Assembly (NCBI GenBank): GCA_911728435.2
Contig: OU452205.1
Location: 14,142,260-14,206,259, forward strand
Length of the DNA stretch: 64,000 nucleotides
Direction of reading: 5' to 3'
Origin: Apoderus coryli
Taxonomy: Eukaryota; Arthropoda; Insecta; Coleoptera; Attelabidae
A program made the position numbers and the translations under genes. Below, one piece after another: positions 1-13,200 of this stretch. Below the pieces are notes generated by a model that was not told the DNA's origin, made no database searches, and saw only the letters and a program-made list of their open reading frames with translations. Positions within the stretch are counted from its first letter, which is position 1; each line of letters begins with the position of its first letter.

Positions 1-2918
1 CCTGATCCCGTCCTACAACTCTCCTAACCGGAACTTGACTGACGCTGAACTAGACGCTTTATTTAACGTTGGCGATAAAGTTTTGATTCTCGGAGACCTG
101 AATGCCCGGCATACCGTTTGGTTCAACCACATGAACAATAGAAATGGTCGCACCGTGTTGGAGTACGCAATAGAAAACAACATCCAAATAATCCATACGG
201 ATTTAGCAACGCATATCCCGCCAAACGGGAGCACGCCTACCTACATCGATATAGTTTTAAATAAAAACTATAGCAGAAATATTAATGTGGAGGCGCTACA
301 TGCTTTAAATAGCGATCATAACCCTATTGTCTTCGTACTAAATAACCAGACGTTGAATGACAAAAACAACGTACGCTACGTATACAAAAATGTAGACTGG
401 ATAAGGTATAGGCAAATTTTAGATACTAACATCGGAATAACTAGCCAAATATTTACAACAGCAGACATTGACGAGCAAGTTGAGTTGTTCTCTGGAGCAG
501 TTGTCCTAGCCAGAAATCAAACAGCCAGAAGGGTGGTTCAACGACCGGAGGAAGATCGCCTGCCGCAAGAGATTCTGGATTTGATCACGACCAAAAACAG
601 AGCTCGAAAGCGGTGGCAACGGCATCGGAATTTGGAGGATCGAGATCAGGTGTCCCAGTTGCAGAGCCAAATCAAAACCAAAATTAAAGACCATAAGAAC
701 GGAGTATGGGCTGAGCGATTGAGACACCTGTCTTATAGAGACAACTCACTCTGGAAAATGACTAAAGCGCTTAAAAGGACTACAACACCAATACCCGCCA
801 TAAAGGTACATGACAACTACTCCGTAACGGACAAACAAAAGGCGGAAACAATCGCCAATAACCTCTACCGAATTTATACACCTCTACCAAACTCCGTTCC
901 CGAACATACTGAAATTGAAGACATTTTCAACCAAATCCCTCAACAGGTCCTAATTCCCACTCGGAAGTGGAATAAAATCATGACATCGCCAGGCGAGGTG
1001 AGAAGGGTGATCAACAGACTACCCTACAACAAGGCCCCAGGACCGGATGATATTGAAAATATCCTTCTAAAACACTTGAGTAGGAAGGCAATTGTATAGC
1101 TGATGTACATTATCAATGCCATTATTAAGCTCCAATATTTTCCGCTCAAGTGGAAGGAATCGATAGTTGTACCAATCCTAAAACCTGGAAAACCGCCGGA
1201 CAACCCTAGTAGTTACCGCCCTATTAACTTGTTGAACACCCTCTCAAAGGTCGCCGAACGTGTCATTCTCGCTAGGATAGAAGACATCGACAGGAAAACC
1301 CACTTGACACCAGGGATCCAGTTTGGCTTCAGGCCCGGTCACAGCACTGCCCTCTTAGTCAGTGAGATCGTGCATCAAGCCAAACTGGCATTCAATAGAC
1401 AAAAATGTACTACCCTACTTTTACTGGACGTCGAGAAAGCTTTTGACAGGGTCTGGCACTCAGGACTAGTCACTAAACTTCTGGGACTAGACATGCCAAT
1501 AAACTTAGTTACATTGATAAAATCGTACCTTGACGGAAGAACTTTTCGAGTGAGAGTGGGTGGAGCATTTTCAAGAACGCGCCACATAAACGCAGGTGTA
1601 CCCCAAGGAACTGTTCTAGCACCCAAACTCTACTCACTCTACACATCAGATATACCAACGGACCCACACACCAACTTACGGCTTTATGCGGATGATACTT
1701 CGCTCCGGTCAGTGTCGTTTGCAGCGAACGCTGCTAACCGGCGTTTGCGGACGCACATGCCGAGGCTGGAGAAATTCTTCCGCATATGGAAAATAAAGAT
1801 CAACGCCGATAAAACTCAACAGATAGTGCTGACCCAAAAACATACTAACACGACAATTTTTGAAAAACTGCGAATAGACGGACATACAATAACACCGACC
1901 AGAAGGGCGGTAGATTATTTGGGGGTCAAATTGGATAGGTCACTATACTTCGGGCCACACATCACCAAATCGATCCAAAAAACCTACGGTGCCATGGGCA
2001 AATTATACCCGCTCATGAATCGTCGTAGTGTTCTATCGATCTCGAATAAAATACAGCTCTTCAAGACAATGTTGAGGCCTGTTCTGACATATGCAGCGCC
2101 AATTTGGGGTGGTTGTTCCGCTACCCAAATGAAACGCTTGCAGATTATGCAGAACAAACTTCTCAGACATGCGACTAACAGCGACCGGTATATACGCATA
2201 ACCGACTTACACAGACTCAGTAATGTACAGATGATGAGGGACTATGTGGACGAAACTTCGCAAAAATTCTTTACCACATTTATAAGGAATTCGACACTGA
2301 CTCGTGACATGACAATACACAGACACGTGGATGGCATCCACTATAAGCACAAACTAATTTATCAACATCTCCCGATCTATTTTGAAGAGCCTCCATGAAG
2401 ACAGGAATTATACGGACAGATCAACTTACACCACCAGAAACAAACGTAAACCCACTAACACCACGGACATGACAATTTACCATTAATGTCGAGTAATGTC
2501 AGCGTCACTTGACGCTCTTCAGTTTTGAAGCGGGTTTTTGCCGTATTTTTTCCGCATATGCTCTGATTACTATCGCTGCATAAATTAACCTATGTCTGTT
2601 TTCATCCCTTTGTGCATGGTTTTGCTGCGACTCGGACCAATGGCTGGAAGAGGTCTTACCAGGAGCTAGCCCTTTACTGATGAGAGTCCACAAACAATAT
2701 GGTTTGGTTTAGAATGGGGCTGAACATCTACGCCCGCCCGTGAGGGAGACTTGTGGACATCCTTGTCGAACTGCCCAAGAAATTTCGATGTATGATGTCC
2801 AACTTATGCTTTATGTTATATGTTTGTTATGTATATTGTAAATATATATATATGTGTTAACCATTGTATTGTATATATTTGACAAGTAATAAAATGTTTT
2901 GAAATTTGAATTTGAATT
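1..2918 (+). mobile_element. Jockey-type non-LTR retrotransposon, 3' part
   Basis: This is a target-primed retrotransposon that continues past the left edge of the window. From base 2 it encodes the end of an apurinic-type endonuclease, then a full reverse transcriptase, and then about 520 bp of 3' untranslated sequence. The 3' end has an AATAAAA signal near 2889 and a tail of TTTGAA-like units ending near 2918. It is in antisense orientation inside the KATNB1 transcription unit, downstream of the last exon I can place. The next bases are half of a tRNA-like gene, so the junction is sharp. Confidence 0.85.
2..2398 (+). pseudogene. Jockey-clade ORF2 (endonuclease-reverse transcriptase), in-frame stop
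   Basis: The reading frame is open from base 2 to a TAG at 1097-1099 and resumes in the same frame at 1100, so one premature stop breaks it. Endonuclease motifs are GDLNARH (near 95-115) and SDHNPI (near 310-330). The reverse transcriptase shows NKAPGPDDI, SSYRPINLLNTLSK, FGFRPGHST, the catalytic DVEKAFDRVWH, GVPQGTVLAP, the active-site YADDTS (near 1685-1700), and the thumb motif YLGVKLD. The stop codon is at 2396-2398. This arrangement is that of jockey-like elements. The copy is probably dead but young, because only one break is seen over 2.4 kb. Confidence 0.88.
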
Positions 2919-2977
2919 TGCTTCGCATGCGAGAGGTTACGGGTTCGAGTCCTAGCTCTGGCAATACATTTTTTTTT
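2919..2977 (+). pseudogene. tRNA-Ala(CGC)-like 3' half
   Basis: The bases from 2919 read as the 3' part of an anticodon arm (GCTTCGCATGCGAG, loop TTCGCAT with anticodon CGC). A short variable region, a T-loop/B-box (GGGTTCGAGTCC, 2941-2952) and an acceptor-like end (GCTCTGGCA) follow. A run of Ts at 2969-2977 resembles a Pol III terminator. The 5' half (D arm and A box) is absent and is replaced by the retrotransposon tail. The T stem has mismatches, so this is a pseudo-tRNA or a SINE piece. An Ala identity rests on the anticodon and stem only. Confidence 0.55.
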
Positions 2978-3913
2978 CTAATTTTTGAATAAAGTAGTTA
3001 GTTTGGTACGTTAGTGTATTGGAAATAATCCAAATAATACAATTATAATAATAATTATTATTAAAATTATGTTTCGTTACGCAGGTCATATATTTATGAT
3101 TATATTATAACTTGTCGGGAAAGTTTTGCGGTGACACAGCCGATTTTTTTATGTTCTTGCTCTTCTCTACTTCAGATAGTAGAGATAGTTAAATTTGCCC
3201 CACTACTAAGTTCAAAATCTTCATGTCTTAAACTGTGTCTTACAGTGACCAACATGTTTTTGCCACATTTATAAAATCATCATAAGCAATTGCAATTGCG
3301 CTCTGTAAGAATATTAACTATATATTTAATATTACGATTCAGCACGAAAACATATTATGTACTTTCAAGAACTTTATGATCTTGCAGCTGCTGCAAGGAC
3401 CTCATTTCGATAAACAAAACTCGTCTCAGCTGTTTTGAATTCGGCAACACGGCACTCGAATTGAAAATAAATTTTCTTGCATATTTCAATTTATATTTAT
3501 ATAGTTTTTAAAACCAATGTATAAAAGTTTTCTATGTAATATGTTTGAACAACACTCATATTTTGTCACAAAGATATTACATAGGTACATTACCCAGTAT
3601 GGCATATAATGTCAGCTGATATTAGAATAATCACTCCATTGAACTCGGGATATTTTTGCTCAAGTATTTTAACCTCCAATTATTATTTTAACACAAAGAC
3701 CACTATTTTTCATTTCGTTTTGTATCATTAAAAAATAAAAACAAAATGGTAATAAATACATTTTTACGTAAATTTAAATCGTTTACAGGCGTGGGCATAG
3801 ACATTTTTAATCATTGCATTTGTACCTTAGTTTTAGTCACCTACTTTAAAAAAAACATTTTCATTTCTTCTTTGGTTTTGTTTTTTAGTAATTTAAAAAT
3901 TTCTAACACTTAC
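2978..3913. other. AT-rich intron sequence, nothing recognised
   Basis: This lies downstream of the last placed KATNB1 exon and upstream of the pseudo-tRNA. I see no coding exon, RNA gene or transposon ends. The next KATNB1 exon should start with two bases completing a split codon; I could not place it here. Confidence 0.5.
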
Positions 3914-4214
3914 GTCCACGTCCTTTGAATATCTCTTTATAATCCTTCAAATTCGTAATGTCCGCTTGACTATCTTCTTCTGGATCCGTACCGGAAGTAC
4001 TCTCCTCGATGGTTTTCACATCTAACATACGTCCTTTCAAACTTGTTGGTCGTTCAGCTTTTGAAAAACTCTTTCGCAAACTGGAGTTTGGTGCAAATGG
4101 ACTCACACAAGGCGCTGAGTCCGATGCTAGTCCACATGAGGCAGCTAATGGGTTGCATTTTTTTAAGTCTACCACGTAGACTTGCACGTTGGTCAGATGG
4201 AATGAGGCACCAAC
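3914..4214 (-). CDS. KATNB1: KATNB1 exon 4 (last blade and start of linker)
   Basis: The acceptor is CCTTACAG|GTTGGTGCC and the donor GGAC|GTAAGT. It encodes [19 protein letters not shown], the closing strand of the p80 propeller, then a polar, serine-rich low-complexity linker with an acidic patch ([12 protein letters not shown]) ending [10 protein letters not shown]. One base is left over, so at least one more exon follows. The linker sequence itself is not conserved enough to confirm family identity. Confidence 0.85.
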
Positions 4215-7200
4215 CTGTAAGGAAACAAATAATTGTATGGATTGTATTGCTTCTCGTCCAAGACAATATAAGGGTTACTTAATTCTCAAAGCATGACTAA
4301 AACCGTATGCAGCACATTATTTCTAGAAGATAGTCGCCTTGAGTTTTCAGTCTGACTATGTGCCCTTAAACTTCTGTTCTTTTTATGTCATTGCATAGAG
4401 TGCTACTTGAACTCAGGTTCATAATTCAAATTCTAAGCATGAGTAACATTTGGGAAGTACACGTAACAAACTGACTGAACTAATTTTGAAGTTGCTTTAC
4501 AGCTTTTTTTCACATAAATTCGAAAAACCCTTGATTGTTTACTCTTCTAAAGTAGTGTAGTTGAGATTTACGATACTTAAATTAACAATAATTTTAATAA
4601 ACGTGTTTTTAGGCTATCTCGGAGGAGTTAGCAAGGGGGACCCTTGCTACCTCCTGGTTACATCACCTATGACTGCAATGCACGCGTACCAAAGACAGTT
4701 TCCAGCAAGACGACCGCATAGAAGGGTAGTTTAGCAAGATACATAGAAATTTAGCAAAGACTTATTTTTAGGATTGAATTTTTCAAAAAACAACTTATCC
4801 TAATGATTTGAATCAAGAGTATCTATTTTTGGTATCAAATGCAAAACTAATTGAATGAGTTGTTTACGTGTAACCACCAAAGCTTACGATTATGACTAAA
4901 ATTTGAGTACTGCTATCAACCTATCAAAAGTTCTCAGTGGCGGGAGATGCCCACATGTTCAAACACCTCTCGGTGCGATCACGGTAGTCAAGTACCTCAT
5001 GGCGTGGAGAGTGATTGGACGGTGCCCTCGGCCAAGTCAATAGACTGCCTACGCCAAGTAGTTATAGACTACATAGTCGTGAGTGCTGGCGGCTGGCAGT
5101 CGATGATCGTGGTTCCGATTCCACGCTAAATTGTAGGTCCATACTTACAAAATTAATAACTGAAAGATGGCTTAATTACCTAAGTTGAGGCCAATAAAAG
5201 GGAAATAACAGTATAATGAACCGTTCCTAAAATATTAAGAAACCATCTTCAGGCTGCCTCATTTTCATAGCTGTGTAGAAAAGTAAGGCTTGTTTTCGAC
5301 GTAAAATCTTTTTTAATATGTTACTTAACTAAGTAATTTACAATTCGGTATTTTCTTTTATTACCAAAGTCAAAATCTCTGAATTAGAATAATTTCACAT
5401 TTATTCATTATAACTACATAGGTATTTAATTACTGTAAATATTTACAAAAAGTGATTATTCAAAGTTACATCACATAAAGCTCATAAGTACTTGTTTGCA
5501 TTTTTTAGTCATAGCCATATTAGTTACTCAAGTATTAAGCTTTAAACAATCAGATACTGATAAGCTTCCTTAAGTATATGAAACATATACAAATAAATGA
5601 TTTTTATCAAAAAAAAGTGTCTACTATATGACAAATCATATGGTACGTAGCAAAACTTTTGCATTGTTTGATTTCTCTATATAAAAAAATCTAATGTAAT
5701 CTTTAAAAAAAGGATCTAGAGATTTTTTTTATTAAATTTGAAAACATTTTCTATATTTTTCCGGTATCGGTCGATCCCTAATCATGATCAGCTGTCCTTC
5801 TTTAATTTTCCTATCTTATATATAATTTTGAATCCTACACAAATATTCCTAATAAACCTATTTCGATATATCGAAAAACAAAGGTCCTAATTTCCTCCAA
5901 GCAGGACCAATTTCCAGAATAAATCACGAGCTCAAAAATTCCCCTGCCTTATTAAAGTTTGTCCAGCTTTGATAGAATAAAAAAAAATATTTTAAACAAA
6001 ATTCTCTTTACATATTGGGTATATATTTTTGACCTACTCTAACATAATATAGTTATCTTCTTAACCAGTGTCGCACGCCCACCACGAGTCAAGTTTTATA
6101 AACACAATGTTGGGCGAAAGAATACCTTTTGTTCTAGATATTTTTTCGCTCTATTGTAAAGTAATATCATGTACTGAAAATGTATGTAGGTCAACTTTGG
6201 TATATATCGCTATTATAATCTTATACTTATTTAAGTAGCTGTGGGTGCATCCTTTCTTTTGTATTATAATTCATAGATACCTACATAGAATTGTGTTGTC
6301 TAGTCCCGATTGCATAAGCTCGAACATAATTTAATAATCAAAATTTAACTACAAAATTTATAATAGAAATAAGAAAAACCCATTTTTAAATTACCTAAGT
6401 ATTAGGTCATTCAATGAGTCTGTAGGATGACACATAGATGTCTAGGTTTTTTCCATAATACCTATGATTTTTATTTGGTACTAATCTTCAAACGATATAA
6501 ATATGACAGCAATGACTATTGAAATTAAAAAAATTGGAAAACGTGAATTTCGAGTTTTGATGAAAAAAAATACAGTGGAAATTAAACAATGGCTTGATAA
6601 ACATTATCCGAACTCTGCTCCATCGAGATAAATGGTAGAGAAGTGGATTGCAGAATTTAAACGTGGTCGTACCAGCAGAAATGATGCAGACGGCCAAATG
6701 AGGCTGTTATTCCAGAAAACGTCAAAAAAAAATCACAAATTGGTTATGAACGAACTCAAATTCTAAAGACATCAGATGGTAGTGTTTTTACCATTTTACA
6801 CGAACAATTGGACAATTGACCCAATAACAAGACAATTCTAAGTACTAGACAATGGATATTATCTCAATAATATAAATATAAACTAAATAATTGGTAAAAA
6901 TTCTCGAAAAAAAAAGTAGCATAAGCCAATAAGCAACATAAAGTTAATACAAATACAACAAAATGACAAAATCACCATACACTCCACGCTCGACATGTCC
7001 ATGGTGCTCAAGTACCGATACAAACCAGCGCGAAAAGACCACAGTGACCCGTCAAGTAATGTACAGATCGATGAATATTAAGACGATCGCAGGTTCGGCA
7101 TGCTCGGTAAAGCGGTGATCTCGATGCATAATTGGGTTGAAATTCATCGTTCGAGAATAAAATTGTGCTAAATTAAAGGGCAGTTGTACCAAGAGGTGAT

Positions 7201-10200
7201 GGGAGTCAATTTAGCCGTTTATAAGCTTAAAAAGGAATATTTGACCAGCTGAATGAATTAACATTAAATCTGTTTAATAATATATTATGGTCAATGCCTC
7301 TGACTGGGAAATATTCATCGATCTTAAAAGCTAAAATTATTAAAAAATTTCTTTGAATACGCTCCGATTTATTGATGTGTACCTGGTATAAAGGAGCCCA
7401 TATAAAAGAAGCATATTCCAATCTAGAGCGGACAAAACTTACGTACAGCTTAAGCAGACAGTCAATATCCTGAAAATCAGTCGTTGAGCGGAGAATAAAA
7501 CGCATCATTCGGATCGCGCTTTGTAAAATAGTCAATATGAGCATCAAACGACATTTCACTATCCATGATCACTCCCAAGTCCTTTATTGACTCACAAGAT
7601 TCAAGAATGACATTATTCAACGTCTTATTGAAACTAATTACACTCTGTCGTCTGGTAAGTTTACACTTACTGACGTTGAGTGAAAGCCTGTTTCTAATGC
7701 ACCATTCCTCAAGTTCCTCGAGATCCGGCTGCAAGCATCTGCAGTCGTCTTCGGTAGCAATTGGTCTATACAATTTCAAATCATAGGCGAACAAAGGTAG
7801 TCCCTAGAGACTTCAGCAGCGATGTCGTTTACATAGGTGGCAAATAAGAGTGGAGCTAGATTGCTTCCCTGATGTGCACTACTGGTAGGAGTAAAAGATG
7901 AAGATCGAAAGTCTCTGAATTCGACAAATTGCTCGAGGTCAGATAAAAAGAACTGAAAAATTGAACAATACTGTGTTGAAAGCCAATGATATCCAGCTTA
8001 GTCATAAGTATTGCATGATCGAACCTATCAAAGGCCTTCGAGAAGTCAGTGTATATCGCATCAATGTAAGCCATTATTAAGAGCTGAGTATATATCCTGA
8101 GTTACAGCAGGTTAGATTGATAATAGTTGAGCGACCAGTAAAAAATCCATGTTGATATAGGGAGATGCGATTTTTGACTTGATTAAAAACTTTCACATAC
8201 ACGACCATCTCAAAAACTTTCAAGAAGTTGGACAAAAGTGAAATCGGCCGATAATTCTCAATATGATCTTTAGCACCAGATTTATATATATATATATATA
8301 ATATAATATATATCTTTATTCTGTCACAAGTCATACAAAACGTTGTATATAGACACGTCATAGTTTTACTACACAATACAATAAATGATCCATAGCTACA
8401 TTCAACCTCGTTCCTTATAACACATAAGGCAATAAACAAACACGTCACAATCTAAAATTTGAACACACCTATGCAGTTGCAGTTATATAAATTAAACACA
8501 AATACAAACAAAAACACTAAAAAAACAATCTACGATGTCTCCATAATAGTTGTAAATTCATGAAGGCTATAGATCGTGTTAGAATTAAGGAGAGCCTTTA
8601 GTTTAGTTTTAAATTTACCTCTGTCCGACAAACTCTTATGTCTTCCGGAAGAAGATTATAAAAATATGGCCCAGAGTAATGCGGTGATTTCTTATAAAAC
8701 TTATGATTGGGTCTGGGCAGATACAGGCGATCTCGTCCACGTGTAAAATGTTGATGATTAATGCCACAAGTAGGCGTGATGTTTCTGTTTTTGAATGTGT
8801 AACACAGTAGTTTGTACAAATATATTGAAGTGACTGTAAGCAACCTATGTTTTTTAAATGTATCTCTACATGTTCCTAGAAACGGGATATTAAATATGCA
8901 TCTCACCGCTCGCTTCTGCAGCACAAAGACCCTGTCAATTTCAACACTTCTACCCCAAATCACAATATTGTATGCAATCACTGAATAGATTAAAGCATAA
9001 TAAGTAAACAGAAATAAGAGATGGGGTATCCATGAATCCTCTTAGAGATCGAAGTAAGTATAGATTCTTATTCAGTTTACTGTAAACGGCGTCGATATGC
9101 GTTACCCAGTCCAGTCTGTCATCCACAAGTACCCCCAGCAGTTTCGCCGACCTTGATAATGGCAAAAGAACGTGATTGCATTTAATTTCGATATTTGATG
9201 ATTTATATCTATTGAAGGGCAGTGCCACGGTCTTACCATAGTTTATGATCAGTTTGTTTTTCCTGCACCACACCTGGAACTCATAAAGTGTAGAATTGAT
9301 CTTCCGCTCCAGAATCTCAGAATCCTTGTCGGACAACAATATGGTTGTGTCATCTGCATACAGATAAAGGGAACCGTGTGTGATATTAGCTGAAAGATCA
9401 TTGATAAAAAGCAGAAAGAGCAAAGGTCCAAGTACACTGCCCTGAGGCGTTCCCAAACCGATGCTCTGCGATATGATCGAATCCATCTGTTAATCGACCC
9501 ACGCAACCCAAGAGTCGCCAGCTTTGTACACAGGAAATCTCTGTCGACCACATCGAACGCATTCGACAGGGCAAACAGGAACGCCACAACATAAAAACCT
9601 CCATCCATCAGATCGTGCACTCTCTGAATGAACTGAAGTGTACAGGTTTCCGTTGAAAAACCCTTCCTGAAGCCGTGCTGACATTTACTCAAAACGTTAG
9701 TAAATTTTAAAAATTCAAATATTCTGTCAGCTACAATCTTTTCAATAATCTTAGATAAAGTACTTAGCAGGGCTATACGCCTGTAATTCTCCAGCGCTAG
9801 TTCATTACCTTTTTTATATATAGGGATAATGAGGGCATTTTTTAATTGATCTTTTTATAGATCGGACAAACACGCGAGATCTTCCAAGCAATCGGAAATG
9901 TGCAAGACTGTAGGGACTTGTTAATCAAAACGCGCAGTGGCTCAGCGAAGGCATGAGCACAGTCTCTTAAAAAGGATGATGGTATATTATCAGGGCCTGA
10001 CGTCATTTTCGGTTTAAGTTTTTTCAGTGCGGAAATTACATACTGAAGATCGACAATGCCAACCGAAATTGATGAATCAAACGGTACATCAACCGCAGGC
10101 ACGCGCTCTGATGGCTGTTCATAAACAGAAGTAAAAAAGGTCGCAAATGCATTAACTATACCTTCCGGGCTAGAAAGACATTGAATCCAATGATGAAGTA

Positions 10201-13200
10201 ATCGCTCAAACTGAGGCCTATTTTGACGAGAAAGAGAAATCGTACTATAAAAATGGTATCGAAAGGTTGGAAAATCGCTATACTCGTTGTATTGCCCTCG
10301 AAGGCAACTATGTTTTGTCAAAATTTTGTTTTTTTCTTACTTATCCTACAGACTTATTGAATAGCCGTTAGGCTTAACAAAGTAAAGCGATCTTAATTGT
10401 AACTAAAAATTTCACCTACTTATGTTCCAGAAAAAATCAAGCAAAAATATTGAACTTACCAATTGGTTTTGAGCAGAAGAAATATCACAAACGCGCCCCC
10501 ACGAGACTGGGACAGAATCGTGCAACCGATTCGGTTCCCAGCCCACTATTTTCAAATAGTCCCTGACGCCCGTATACAAACAATCACCGTCCGTATTGAA
10601 GCACAAGCACCGCACGGCACCTAAGTCACACTCACTCGACACCAAATTGAAGTTCTCCAAATCGAAAAAGTGCACACATCTATCCACACTACCAGTGGCT
10701 AGCAGAAACTCATGTGGATGGAACTCCACACATGTCACAGCGTTGGAATGATCTGCAAAAAGTCAAACATCAACAAACAACATTTTTTCCTTGTTTTATT
10801 TATAATTCAATGTTCAGATTGTCGGTTTTAACAATCATGTTACAAAAAGACAACCTAACAACGCAAGAAACTACAATTACTCAGTAGACGGCCGCATAAG
10901 CCTTACACAATTCATTAATTACAATTTTCTTTAATTTTAGTGTTTGAATGAAAGTCAAATCTCCACAAAGTGAGTTTAATTAATAGAATTTATAATTTAT
11001 ACATGTTTCGAGACTAGACCAGTCCCATCATCAGTGGCAAGTCAACAATATACATATACAGGGTGTCCGGAAATGACGTGTGCAACGGAATAGCACAAAT
11101 TCATTGGCCGAAAATATGATGATTTAGGTCAATTTATCTATCTACAAAATTGCGTGGTTTGGGCGCTAGAGGGCATTAAAAGTGAATATTTTTTTTACAT
11201 TTTTTCAAATAAATCGAAATATATTTGATAAATTTTATTCATTTTTTAGATACGCAATAAACTACAGTTTTTCATTGAAGAAACTCCAATTTCTAAAATT
11301 ACAGGGTGTTTAAAAGCTTAGTCATAATAACTTATCTACCAATATTTTTTTGTAACCCTCGTATAATCAATACCAATTTTTTTCTGTGAATAGTTCATTT
11401 TATTTAGAAACTATTTACTCTCTTACAAAATTTTTGTTTGTCAAACAGTTTCGAGACAAAAAAATATTTTTTCATCGCTGGCATATTTAAGTAAATGTAA
11501 GTAAATATAAAGTAACAAAAAATAAAAAAATATCATCACCCGCTACACCTGTAATTATTTTGACAAATAAACACCTGTGAAATAACAATAAGACCGTACT
11601 TACGTATGTATTATAGTATAATGGGTATTTCAGTTAAAATAACTGTCAATATGACACGTTGGTTAGAATATTCTATTATTTGTTTATTAATAGTGGGTGT
11701 CCGTGGTAGACTAAGTATAAATAAAAAATACATAAATCAAAAATCTGCTTTTCCGACTGGCTGCCATCGGGATTTTTTTTATCTCTAAACTGTTAAACAA
11801 ACTAAAATTTTGTAAGAGAGTAAATAATTTCTAAATAAAATGAACTATTCACAGAAAAAAACTGGTATTGATTATACGAGGGTTACAAAAAAATATGGGT
11901 AGATAAGTTATTATGACTAAGCTTTTAAACACCCTGTAATTTTAGAAATTGGAGTTTCTTTAATAAAAAACTGTACTTTATTGATGCAAACGTGTATCTA
12001 AAAAATGAATAAAATCTATCAAATATTTTCGATTTATTTGAAAAAACGTAAAAAAAATATTCACTTTTAAAGCCCTCTAGCGCACAAACCAAGCAATTTT
12101 GTATATAGATAAATTGACCTAAATCATAATATTTTCGGCCAAGGAATTTGAGCTATTCCGTTGATCACGTCATTTCCGGACACCCTGTATATAATATTCT
12201 GGTCGAAAATTCCATCGGAAAACACACCCTTATTTCGTTTATAGATATGCAAATTTAACGTTCAACTTACCATTTTATGGAAAAATATTTTTTGATTTAT
12301 TTAAATTATAATCACATAGTTAAGCCTTATTTTCTTTTTATTTATCATTTCTCTTAAATAAAATTTTTAAAATAATTAACGGTTTCTTTGCTTTTTTTTC
12401 CTAGTTTGTGCTAGAATTCGCACAGTTGAAATGGTAAGGACGTTATTGACACATGTACTTAATTAAGTTTTTTGAATGGTATGAATATAGGTCGTGTGAT
12501 AGGTGATTGTCTGCAGGCTTACAATATGTTCTTAATAGTACAGACAACAGACATAATAGATCAAATTTAGTAACAATTAATTTAGAATTAGCAACTTTTA
12601 TATAAATCGAAACTGAGCAATTAAAGAATATGGTTTTTTTCTTGTATTATTGGAATCTTGTCATGATAGACATTCAATCAATTATGTAAGTGTGGACCTA
12701 CTGCTTAGTGTGGAATCCGAACCACGGTCCTCGACTGCCATCCGTCAGCACCCACGACTATGTAGTCAATAACTACTAGGCATAAGCAAGTCTACCGACT
12801 CGGCCGAATGCACCGTCCACCCATCCAATCACTATCCACGCGACCAGGTACTTCACTACCATGATCGCGTCGACAGCTGCTTGAACATGTGGGCATCTCC
12901 CGCCCCAAGAATATGGTGAGTTTTATAGATTCTATTATATTCTTAAAGGAACGGTGTCTCATCAATATGTCACACATTAGGAATATTCATTCGTAGTGAT
13001 TGATGTGAACAAGTGAATGTGATTAAACTGAATGTGATCATAACTGAATATTTGGCGAAACCGAAAGATCATCTTTTTGTGATTGTCTTTCACTTAACCT
13101 CGAAAACTTATGAAAACAACCAAATCTGCTTTGCAAATTGGAAAATTATTTATTCCATGATATTATTATCCATGTCTTAGACTTTTACAATTTATTCGTT

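Noticed and set aside
1375..1626. Minus-strand frame of 83 codons
   Set aside because: Shadow of the reverse transcriptase on the other strand.
2660..2700. ACTGATGAGAGTCC as a hammerhead core
   Set aside because: CTGATGA is present but no stem II followed by GAAA.
4947..5129. 60-codon frame on the plus strand
   Set aside because: It lies wholly within a SINE copy and follows the tRNA-like boxes; not a gene.
8950..9486. Long minus-strand frame as an intact gene
   Set aside because: It is one of several frames of a single broken retrotransposon ORF.
11606..11788. 60-codon frame at the centre of a foldback element
   Set aside because: No domain, AT-driven composition, and splits no transposase motif.
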